Shown: positions 14,112 through 20,998 of the stretch, one piece after another | How positions within the stretch are numbered: position 1 is the stretch's first letter | Layout of the letters: every line of letters begins with the position of its first letter | From: Bacteroidales bacterium | Lineage (GTDB): Bacteria > Bacteroidota > Bacteroidia > Bacteroidales > BM520 | DNA length: 20,998 nucleotides | NCBI GenBank assembly: GCA_028701815.1 | Contig: JAQVPY010000010.1 | Coordinates: 2,010-23,007, forward strand | Direction: 5' to 3' | The notes under the pieces: model-generated | Databases searched by the model: none | Told to the model about the DNA's origin: nothing | The model's input: only the letters and a program-made list of their open reading frames with translations | Program-made: the position numbers and the translations under genes

Positions 14112-14129
14112 AAAAGAAAACGACTAATA

Positions 14130-15398
14130 ATGAAAAACATTAAAACACTGACACTTATTTCTCTTCTCATAATTTCCTCTATCAGCGTAATTTCTCAAAA
14201 TCCCGAAAAATCCGTTAATGTTCTTTTTGTCGGAAACAGCTATACAGCCGTTAATACTTTGCCACAAATTGTTAAAGATATTGCTATCTCATGTGGCAAT
14301 AATTTGTCTTATTCTATGAACACCCCGGGAGGTTGCACCTTTAAAATGCATACCGCCAACTTGTCTGCCCAATATATTATTAATGGTGGGTGGGATTTTG
14401 TCGTACTTCAAGAACAAAGCCAACTGCCTGCAATGCCTCTAAATATAGTTGAGACAGAATGCTTCCCTTATGCTCAAATACTCGACAGCTTGGTCGTATC
14501 TAACAACCCTTGCTGTGAAACAGTTTTCTATATGACATGGGGACGTGAAAACGGCGATGATGAATACTGCCAGCAATATCCTCCGGTTTGTACCTATGAA
14601 GGAATGGACAGTCTACTCTACGCAAGGTATATGTATATGGCTTACTCCAATTCCGCTATTATTTCCCCAGTCGGTGCCGTATGGCACTATATTCGTAATG
14701 CCTATCCTGACATCAAACTTTATAGTAGCGACGGAAGTCACCCATCCCCTGCCGGATCTTATGCCGCAGCCTGTTGTTTCAATACTGCCTTTTTCAGGAC
14801 AGACCCAGCTGAAATCACTTATAATTATACACTCAACGACGAAACTGCCGAAAAAATAAAATACTCCACAAAAACAGTTATGTACGACAGTTTATCTAAA
14901 TGGATGATTGGAAGTTATGACTCTATCATAACAGCAAACTTCGAGTATCAAATTGATTCCACAAGTGTTTCATTTATTAATACCACTCAAAATGCCAGCT
15001 CTTACTTTTGGAACTTTGGAGATGATCAAACTTCAACACAATATAGCCCCATACACTCTTACTCAGACTTCGGAGAGTATAATGTAACTCTCATCGCTGA
15101 ATCTTTCTGCGGTAGTACTGATACAATCACGAAAACGATTATGTTGAAGAATGAATGGAATGATTTATCCTTATATCAACGACAAAAAGATCTTGAAATT
15201 TATCCAAACCCCGCTGATCATATTTTGTATATTATCGTTCCCGACAACTATCAAAATGATTATATTTCCATATATAATGAGGAAGGTTCTTTGGTAAAAA
15301 AACACCGACTCTATAATCAAAAAACTCTGCAAATTGATATTAAATACATCCCTTCTGGCATATACTATGTTAATAACAATAAAGTGATAATAAAATAA
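14130..15398 (+). CDS. Secreted SGNH-hydrolase-like protein with PKD domain and T9SS C-terminal sorting domain
   Basis: The 422-residue protein has a signal peptide (about 1-22, ending VISQ). An SGNH/GDSL-type esterase-like domain follows (about 28-260): block I LFVGNSYT with nucleophile candidate Ser37, FVVLQEQSQLPA (90-101), YMTWGREN (134-141) and the C-terminal DGSHPSPAG with Asp201 and His204 completing a likely triad. A PKD domain spans about 268-340 (SSYFWNFGDDQTSTQ, then SPIHSYSDFGEYNVTL). The last ~70 residues form a type A sorting domain: LEIYPNPADHILYI, a middle strand, and IPSGIYYVNNNKVIIK. Such proteins are exported by the T9SS and attached to the surface or released. The substrate (an acylated glycan or similar) is unknown. 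Its stop codon overlaps the polA start by one base. Confidence 0.87.
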   Translation: MKNIKTLTLISLLIISSISVISQNPEKSVNVLFVGNSYTAVNTLPQIVKDIAISCGNNLSYSMNTPGGCTFKMHTANLSAQYIINGGWDFVVLQEQSQLPAMPLNIVETECFPYAQILDSLVVSNNPCCETVFYMTWGRENGDDEYCQQYPPVCTYEGMDSLLYARYMYMAYSNSAIISPVGAVWHYIRNAYPDIKLYSSDGSHPSPAGSYAAACCFNTAFFRTDPAEITYNYTLNDETAEKIKYSTKTVMYDSLSKWMIGSYDSIITANFEYQIDSTSVSFINTTQNASSYFWNFGDDQTSTQYSPIHSYSDFGEYNVTLIAESFCGSTDTITKTIMLKNEWNDLSLYQRQKDLEIYPNPADHILYIIVPDNYQNDYISIYNEEGSLVKKHRLYNQKTLQIDIKYIPSGIYYVNNNKVIIK

Positions 15399-18214
15399 TG
15401 AAATCCCTTTTCCTTCTCGATGCCATGGCATTGATATATAGGTCGTTTTTTGCTTTCCAAAAAACGCCACGCATAACTTCAAGCGGTCTTAACACGTCAG
15501 CCGCCTTCGGATTTACTTCTTTTTTAATTGACCTTATTAAAAAAGAAAGACCATCACACCTTGCCGTTTGCATCGACTCTCAAAAACCAACTTTCCGTCA
15601 TGAAGAATATGAACAATATAAAGCTACCCGTAGTAAAATGCCGGAAGAAATAGCTTCAAATATCCCTTTCATTAAATCAATTCTATCAGCAATGAATATT
15701 CCTCTCATCGAATGCGCTGGATATGAGGCCGATGATATTATAGGGACACTGTCAAAAAAAGGAAGTGAACAAAACTATAACGTCTTTATGGTAACTCCTG
15801 ATAAAGATCTTGGACAACTTGTAAATGACAGAGTTAGTATGTATAAACCTGCTCATGGCAAAACCCCTGCCGAAATACTTGGACCTAAAGAAATTTGCGA
15901 AAAATTCGGAATTAAATCCCCTGTCCAGATGATTGATTATCTTGGTTTAGTCGGCGATTCTTCCGATAATATACCAGGCGTCAGTGGAGTAGGCCCAGTC
16001 GCAGCAAAAAAACTGCTGGATCAATTTAATGATATTGAAACTATTATCTCCAACACTGACTCCATCAAAAACCAAGCCCTGAAAACTAAAATTGAAAATT
16101 GTAAGGAACAAGCAATTCTATCTAAATACTTGGCAACTATCATAACCGACGTCCCATGTAATTGTAATATTGATAGCTTCGAAATTAAAACGCCTGATTT
16201 TGATAAATTAAAAGTGATCTTCTCTGAACTCGAATTCAAAACACTTGCTCAACGAATAGTTACAGGAATCAGTCTGGACCATAATAAAGACGCCGACAGA
16301 ACAGACCTTTTCCCCCAAAAGGCAATAAATGCTGCTACTTCCCAAGTCTACACAGAAACCACCCCCGACTATAACGCCCCAACCCTGTTCGACACTTCCT
16401 TCAACACCATTGACTCCACCCTCCATTATTATCACCTGATCTCTTCCCCTGAAGAAATAGAAAATTTACTGACACTTCTATTACCGCAAAAATTTATCGC
16501 TTTTGATACCGAAACGACCGGTTTAGACGCCAATAATTGCGAATTAGTGGGATTTTCCTTCTCTTTTAAACCTCACGAGGCCTATTACGTCGCCTGCCCC
16601 TGCAACTTTAATTCAACTCACAACATTATCGCAAAATTTAAACCTGTCTTTGAAGATAAGAACAAGGTAATCATAGGACATAATATTAAATTTGACATCT
16701 TGGTTCTAAAATGGTACGACATAGAAATTTACGCTAACTTGTTCGATACCATGATCGCTCATTATATTATTAATCCTGAGAGTAAACATAGCATGGACTA
16801 CACTTCCCAAGTCTATCTAAACTACGACCCCGTACCTATAGAAAACCTCATCGGAAACAAAAATAACTCCCAAATATCTATGAGAGACGTCCCCATCGGC
16901 ATTATAAAAGATTATGCCGCAGAAGACGCAGACGTCACTTTCCAAGTTTATCATAAACTGACTCCGGAACTTGAAAAAGTCGGCGGGACAAAACTGTTCG
17001 AAACAGTCGAAATGCCTCTCATTAAAGTCCTCGCCGATATGGAATTCGAAGGCGTGAAAATCGATGTTAATATATTAAACGATTTCGCTGAACAACTGAA
17101 AAAAGAAATTCACGAAACTGAGGCAACTATTTATGCCTATGCCGGTTCGTCCTTTAATATCGGATCCCCCAAACAACTGGGCGAGATACTCTTCGATAAA
17201 CTACAAATCATAGCTAAACCGAAAAAAACTAAAACAGGTCAATATGCTACCGGCGAAGATATCTTACTTAAATTACAATATGTTCACCCTATCATCGAAC
17301 AAATTCTTAATTATCGCTCCCTCTCAAAATTAGTCTCTACTTATATCGAGCCCCTGCCCCAACTGATCAACCCTCGTACAGGCAGAATCCACACCACCTT
17401 TAATCAGGCCGTCGTCGCTACCGGACGCCTGAGCTCTAATAACCCCAACCTCCAAAATATCCCCGTTAGAACAGAACGTGGTAGAGAAATTAGAAAAGCT
17501 TTCGTCCCACGTACAAAAAATAACCTCATCGTTTCTGCCGACTATTCCCAAATAGAATTGAGAATTATGGCTCATATCTCCGGCGATATCAATATGCAAA
17601 ACGCCTTTAAACTCGGAAAAGACATCCATACTGCTACTGCTGCAGCAGTATATAATGTCGACGAAGCTTTTGTTACCCCGGAAATGAGACGCACCGCTAA
17701 GACAGTTAACTTCGGCATTATCTATGGCATCTCCGCTTTCGGACTGTCTGAACGACTCCACATATCAAGAAAACATTCCGTGGAACTCATAAACCAATAT
17801 TTCGAAAACTATCCCGGAATTAAAAAATATATGACCGAAATAGTTGAATTCGCAAAAGAAAATGGTTTTGTCGAGACTATCCTGGGGCGTAAACGTTATA
17901 TTAATGATATACTCTCTAAAAATGCTACCGTACGCGGTTATGCCGAACGAAACGCCATAAACGCCCCAATACAGGGCTCTTCTGCCGATATGATTAAAAT
18001 TGCTATGATTAACGTCCAAAATGAAATACAACAACTTAACCTTCAATCTAAAATGATTCTTCAAGTCCATGACGAACTCGTCTTCGACGCCTGCGAATCC
18101 GAAGTAGACCAACTTAAAAAGATATTGATCGAGAAAATGACCAACGCTCTTAAACTTGACGTCCCTATTGAAGTCTCCGTAGGAGTAGGTAAAAATTGGC
18201 TCGAGGCACACTAA
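15398..18214 (+). CDS. polA: DNA polymerase I
   Basis: The 938-residue protein has all three PolA domains. The 5'-3' nuclease (about 1-290) includes LLDAMALIYRSFFA, GYEADDIIGT (108-117), TPDKDLGQLV and GLVGDSSDNIPGVSGVGP (183-200). The 3'-5' exonuclease is intact, with Asp370 and Glu372 (FDTETTG), Asn429 and Asp433 (GHNIKFD), and Tyr506/Asp510 (YAAEDAD), so proofreading is expected. Polymerase residues are present: motif A Asp715 (SADYSQIELR), motif B Arg764, Lys768, Phe772 and Tyr776, and motif C Asp892-Glu893 (QVHDELVFD). It fills gaps in repair and removes Okazaki primers. The ATG overlaps the preceding stop codon (TAATG), pointing to translational coupling with a surface-protein gene. The coding strand is C-rich, unlike recG. 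dnaG follows 30 bases later. Confidence 0.97.
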   Translation: MKSLFLLDAMALIYRSFFAFQKTPRITSSGLNTSAAFGFTSFLIDLIKKERPSHLAVCIDSQKPTFRHEEYEQYKATRSKMPEEIASNIPFIKSILSAMNIPLIECAGYEADDIIGTLSKKGSEQNYNVFMVTPDKDLGQLVNDRVSMYKPAHGKTPAEILGPKEICEKFGIKSPVQMIDYLGLVGDSSDNIPGVSGVGPVAAKKLLDQFNDIETIISNTDSIKNQALKTKIENCKEQAILSKYLATIITDVPCNCNIDSFEIKTPDFDKLKVIFSELEFKTLAQRIVTGISLDHNKDADRTDLFPQKAINAATSQVYTETTPDYNAPTLFDTSFNTIDSTLHYYHLISSPEEIENLLTLLLPQKFIAFDTETTGLDANNCELVGFSFSFKPHEAYYVACPCNFNSTHNIIAKFKPVFEDKNKVIIGHNIKFDILVLKWYDIEIYANLFDTMIAHYIINPESKHSMDYTSQVYLNYDPVPIENLIGNKNNSQISMRDVPIGIIKDYAAEDADVTFQVYHKLTPELEKVGGTKLFETVEMPLIKVLADMEFEGVKIDVNILNDFAEQLKKEIHETEATIYAYAGSSFNIGSPKQLGEILFDKLQIIAKPKKTKTGQYATGEDILLKLQYVHPIIEQILNYRSLSKLVSTYIEPLPQLINPRTGRIHTTFNQAVVATGRLSSNNPNLQNIPVRTERGREIRKAFVPRTKNNLIVSADYSQIELRIMAHISGDINMQNAFKLGKDIHTATAAAVYNVDEAFVTPEMRRTAKTVNFGIIYGISAFGLSERLHISRKHSVELINQYFENYPGIKKYMTEIVEFAKENGFVETILGRKRYINDILSKNATVRGYAERNAINAPIQGSSADMIKIAMINVQNEIQQLNLQSKMILQVHDELVFDACESEVDQLKKILIEKMTNALKLDVPIEVSVGVGKNWLEAH

Positions 18215-18244
18215 TCTCTCATTATTTTATCTTATTTTTGTATC

Positions 18245-20179
18245 ATGATAAAACCTGAAACAGTCCAAAAAATTCTCGACACCGCCAGAATTGAAGAAGT
18301 GGTAGGCGACTTCGTCTCCCTGAAAAAACGCGGAGCAAATCTTATGGGACTGTGCCCCTTTCATAATGAAAAAACTCCGTCTTTCGTGGTCTCCCCCGCT
18401 AAAGGTATCTTTAAATGCTTCGGCTGTGGCAAAGCAGGCAACGCAGTCCATTTTATTATGGAACACGAACACTATTCCTATCCCGAAGCACTGAAATACC
18501 TCGCCGCTAAATATGATATCTTTGTAGAAGAATCCGAACGTACACCGGAAGAAATTATTAAAGACGACCTCAAAGATAAACTGTTTAACATTAATTCATT
18601 CGCCCAAAAGTATTTTACCGACACCCTGCTTAATTCACAACAAGGTAAACTTATTGGCCTCGCCTACTTTAAAGAAAGAGGCTTTACCGATGATACTATT
18701 AAACAATTTCAACTCGGCTATTGTCTCGATTCTTTTGACTCCTTTACAAACAACGCGGAAAAAAATGGATATAAAAAAGACATCCTGTCCAAATCAGGTC
18801 TCGTGATCGTTAAAGAAGAAGATAATAAAATGTTCGACAGATTCCGCGACCGTGTAATCTTCCCTATTCATAACCTCACCGGTAGAGTTATTGGCTTCGG
18901 CGGAAGAATTATGACTGCAGATAAAAATAGATCCAAATATATTAATAGCCCCGAAACTGATATCTATCATAAAAGCGAGACACTATACGGAATCTATTTC
19001 GCCAAACAAGCTATCGTCTCCCAAAATGTCTGCTTCCTCGTCGAAGGATATACCGATGTTATCAGTATGCACCAGGCCGGCTTTAAAAATGTCGTGGCTT
19101 CCTCCGGAACATCCCTCACCGTCGAACAAATCCGCCTGATTAAACGCTTTACTAAAAATATTACAATTATATACGATGGAGACTACGCCGGTATTAAAGC
19201 TTCCCTTAGGGGTATTGATATGGTTCTCGAAGAAGGCCTGAATGTCAGAATTGTCCCACTCCCACCCGAAGATGACCCCGACTCCTTCGTAAAAAATAAC
19301 CGCACCTCTTTCGTAATTGACTACCTGAAAGAAAAAACTGAAGACTTCATTTCCTTTAAAACCAACCTTCTGCTCCAAGATGCACAAAACGACCCAATCA
19401 AAAAAGCTGAAGTTATCAGAGATGTCGTCCATTCTATTTCCCTGATCCCTGACGCCATTTCACGCTCCGTTTACCTTAAAGAATGTTCTAACCTCATGGA
19501 AACTAAAGAACAAATTCTTATAAACGAAGTCAATAAAGATATCGCGAAAAAATATAAAAATCTCCCCCAAAAAGATTTTTCGGAAACAGAAGCCGTGACA
19601 ACTGCCGTCGCCATAGATACTGATGACAACATTTTACCTCCCTCAGACCTCTATTTTCTGGAAAAAGACGTGATTGAAAAAATACTGCTTTACGGTGATT
19701 TCCGATCTGTTTATCCTGAACATGATGACGATGAAATATCTACAGCTCAATATATTATAGATGAAACTCTCGGAGACAATATCGAATTCTCCGAACCGGC
19801 ATTCCAAAAAATACTCAATATCTTTAAAGATGGCGCGCAACAAGATGTTGTCCCCGACGAAAAAACATTCATTAATCACCCCGATAAAGATGTCGCTACA
19901 ACTGCCGCAAACCTGATATCCTCCCGCTATTCAATTAGCGATAACTGGAAGGAATATAAAGTTTATATTAATGACGAGTCCTCAGATATCTCCAATACTG
20001 TCATTCGTTCCATATATTCGCTGAAAGCTGCCCGCATAAAAATATTACGCGAAAACCTCCACAAAAGAATGGAAATTTCAAAAGACGAAGAAGAAATTAC
20101 CAATCTACTGGAAACAGATAAAAAATATAAGGAGTTTGAAATACTGATAAACAAATACCTCAACAGAATTATTACTTAA
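18245..20179 (+). CDS. dnaG: DNA primase DnaG
   Basis: The 644-residue replicative primase makes RNA primers at the fork. The N-terminal CHC2 zinc finger has Cys37, His40, Cys58 and Cys61 (GLCPFHNEKTPSF, then FKCFGCGKAGNAVHF). The RNA polymerase core contains the basic YINSPETDIYHKSETLYG segment (232-249), and the Toprim domain carries Glu267 (LVEGYTDV), GTSLT (288-292), Asp311 and Asp313 (IYDGDYAG) and the DDPDSF motif (343-348). The C-terminal part (about 440-644) is the less conserved DnaB-helicase-binding region. The start is the first ATG and matches the family N-terminus (MIKPETVQKILDTARIEEVV). A TATTTTTG box four bases before the ATG may be a weak promoter, but read-through from polA is more likely. 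Confidence 0.96.
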   Translation: MIKPETVQKILDTARIEEVVGDFVSLKKRGANLMGLCPFHNEKTPSFVVSPAKGIFKCFGCGKAGNAVHFIMEHEHYSYPEALKYLAAKYDIFVEESERTPEEIIKDDLKDKLFNINSFAQKYFTDTLLNSQQGKLIGLAYFKERGFTDDTIKQFQLGYCLDSFDSFTNNAEKNGYKKDILSKSGLVIVKEEDNKMFDRFRDRVIFPIHNLTGRVIGFGGRIMTADKNRSKYINSPETDIYHKSETLYGIYFAKQAIVSQNVCFLVEGYTDVISMHQAGFKNVVASSGTSLTVEQIRLIKRFTKNITIIYDGDYAGIKASLRGIDMVLEEGLNVRIVPLPPEDDPDSFVKNNRTSFVIDYLKEKTEDFISFKTNLLLQDAQNDPIKKAEVIRDVVHSISLIPDAISRSVYLKECSNLMETKEQILINEVNKDIAKKYKNLPQKDFSETEAVTTAVAIDTDDNILPPSDLYFLEKDVIEKILLYGDFRSVYPEHDDDEISTAQYIIDETLGDNIEFSEPAFQKILNIFKDGAQQDVVPDEKTFINHPDKDVATTAANLISSRYSISDNWKEYKVYINDESSDISNTVIRSIYSLKAARIKILRENLHKRMEISKDEEEITNLLETDKKYKEFEILINKYLNRIIT

Positions 20180-20193
20180 CTCCAAAAGAGTTA
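20177..20193. terminator. Compact bidirectional hairpin spanning both stop codons (dnaG / tdh)
   Basis: TAACTC (20177-20182) pairs with GAGTTA (20188-20193) around CAAAA. The left arm begins with the dnaG stop codon TAA and the right arm ends with the complement of the tdh stop codon, so one short stem serves both convergent genes separated by only 11 bases. U-runs are weak on both sides. Confidence 0.5.
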
Positions 20194-20998
20194 TTTCTGC
20201 ATCTTCGCACGTATGGCCTTGATCATGTCATCGGTCATGCTCTCAAGATCCCAAACAGGCTTCCAGCCCCATTCTTCCCTTGCACAAGTGTCATCCATCT
20301 TATCCGGCCAGGAATCTGCTATAGCTTGCTTTATAGGCTCAACTTCGTACACCATTTCAAAATTAGGAATACGTTTCTGTATTGCCTTCTTTAAAATTTC
20401 AGGATCAAAACTCATAGAAGTGATATTGAAGCCATTGTGATGTTTGAACTTTGAAGTGTCAGCTTCCATAATATCTATGGCAGCCTTTATAGCATCCGGC
20501 ATATACATCATATCAAGGAATGTCCCCGGTTTTAAAGGGCAGGTAAACTTACCTGTTTGTACCGCAGCATAATAGATCTCAACCGCGTAATCTGTCGTAC
20601 CACCACCCGGAAGCGTAACATTGGAAATAAGACCGGGAAATCTGACGCCACGTGAATCTACACCAAATTTTTTCTGATAATAATCACCTAAAAGCTCGGC
20701 AGAAACCTTAGTTACTCCATACATGGTGTTTGGACGCTGAATAGTGTCTTGCGGAGTATTCTGATGAGGTGTCGTCAGGCCGAAAGAACCAATGGAACTC
20801 GGAAAAAAGACTGAACACTTCAATTCTCGCGCTACCTCAAGAACTCCATAATGGCCCATGAGACCAATCTCCCAAGCAAGTTGTGGCTTGGCTTCAGCAA
20901 CTGCCGAAAGTAACGCCGCAAGATTATAAATGGCATCAACCTTATATTTTTTAACAAGCTCGGCAAGTCTCGCCGTATCTCTAATGTCTAGAGCCTCT
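20191..20998 (-). CDS. tdh: L-threonine 3-dehydrogenase, SDR (epimerase-like) type, 5' end missing
   Basis: The reading frame stays open to the right edge, giving 268 visible residues; about 45-50 N-terminal residues with the GxxGxxG NAD-binding loop lie outside. Visible family signatures in order are ALDIRDTARLAELVKKY, IYNLAALLSAVAE (the conserved AALLSA block), SSIGSFG, the catalytic MYGVTK (YxxxK), VRFPGLIS, GGGTTDYAVEIYYAA, MMYMPDAIKAAIDIM and the C-terminal DSWPDKMDDTCAREEWGWKP. These match short-chain-type L-threonine dehydrogenases known from Flavobacterium and relatives, which oxidise threonine to 2-amino-3-ketobutyrate with NAD+. An internal ATG at 20859 is not the start, since conserved sequence continues upstream. 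It converges with dnaG and is G-rich on its own strand. Confidence 0.88.
   Translation of the reverse strand, partial: EALDIRDTARLAELVKKYKVDAIYNLAALLSAVAEAKPQLAWEIGLMGHYGVLEVARELKCSVFFPSSIGSFGLTTPHQNTPQDTIQRPNTMYGVTKVSAELLGDYYQKKFGVDSRGVRFPGLISNVTLPGGGTTDYAVEIYYAAVQTGKFTCPLKPGTFLDMMYMPDAIKAAIDIMEADTSKFKHHNGFNITSMSFDPEILKKAIQKRIPNFEMVYEVEPIKQAIADSWPDKMDDTCAREEWGWKPVWDLESMTDDMIKAIRAKMQK

Larger units (their letters stand above)
13835..14129. other. AT-rich spacer with several inverted and direct repeats
   Basis: No coding sequence is seen. The spacer holds the dif-like palindrome (13866-13893), two copies of a near-identical 18-mer (13930-13947 and 14033-14050), two overlapping inverted repeats (13984-14030) and the promoter box of the following gene at 14103-14111. 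Confidence 0.6.

Noticed and set aside
12787..14129. tRNA, CRISPR array or hidden small gene in the gene-poor gap
   Set aside because: No cloverleaf, no regularly spaced repeats and no convincing short frame with a start signal was found on either strand.
17330..18211. Long minus-strand frames inside polA
   Set aside because: They are complements of conserved PolA motifs and have no independent support.
18233..18240. TATTTTTG as a strong dnaG promoter
   Set aside because: It fits the -7 consensus but lies four bases from the ATG and lacks a -33 box; read-through from polA is simpler.

Overview
The window comes from an AT-rich member of the phylum Bacteroidetes/Bacteroidota, most likely order Bacteroidales. 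The evidence is a complete type IX secretion (T9SS) core operon in the porP-porK-porL-porM-porN order, which exists only in this phylum, a protein with a T9SS C-terminal sorting signal, and several promoters of the Bacteroidetes type (-7 box TAnnTTTG). Shine-Dalgarno sites are not evident at most starts. No tRNA, rRNA, CRISPR array or prophage was seen.

Layout. Positions 1-604 (minus strand) hold the 5' end of an EF-G gene and a fluoride channel gene (crcB). Positions 730-3526 (plus) hold a cysteine desulfurase-like PLP enzyme, then a two-gene envelope-stress module (a PspC-domain protein and a LiaF-like membrane protein) behind a possible ECF-sigma promoter. A long-form queA runs convergently on the minus strand. 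From 4850 to 10658 the plus strand carries porPKLMN: outer-membrane barrel, lipoprotein ring, proton-driven motor and periplasmic partners. recG follows 25 nt later.

Positions 12787-14129 are a gene-poor stretch holding one RAYT/IS200-like Y1 transposase on the minus strand, with clusters of inverted repeats on both sides and a 28-bp site resembling a XerCD dif site. From 14130 the plus strand carries an SGNH-hydrolase-like protein with PKD domain and T9SS sorting domain (a probable cargo of the secretion system about 3.5 kb upstream), overlapping by one base with polA, then dnaG. A convergent SDR-type L-threonine 3-dehydrogenase gene runs off the right edge.

The strongest large-scale signal is compositional. 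In sampled lines the plus strand is mostly G-rich from about 3.5 to 12.8 kb, including under the minus-strand queA, and C-rich from 14.1 kb to the end, including under the minus-strand tdh. The change falls in the gene-poor stretch with the dif-like site and the transposase. A replication-arm junction (terminus) or an inversion breakpoint would explain this. I see no obviously new multi-gene system; the second-look items are this junction, the repeats around the transposase, the cargo-polA coupling and a few regulatory sites.
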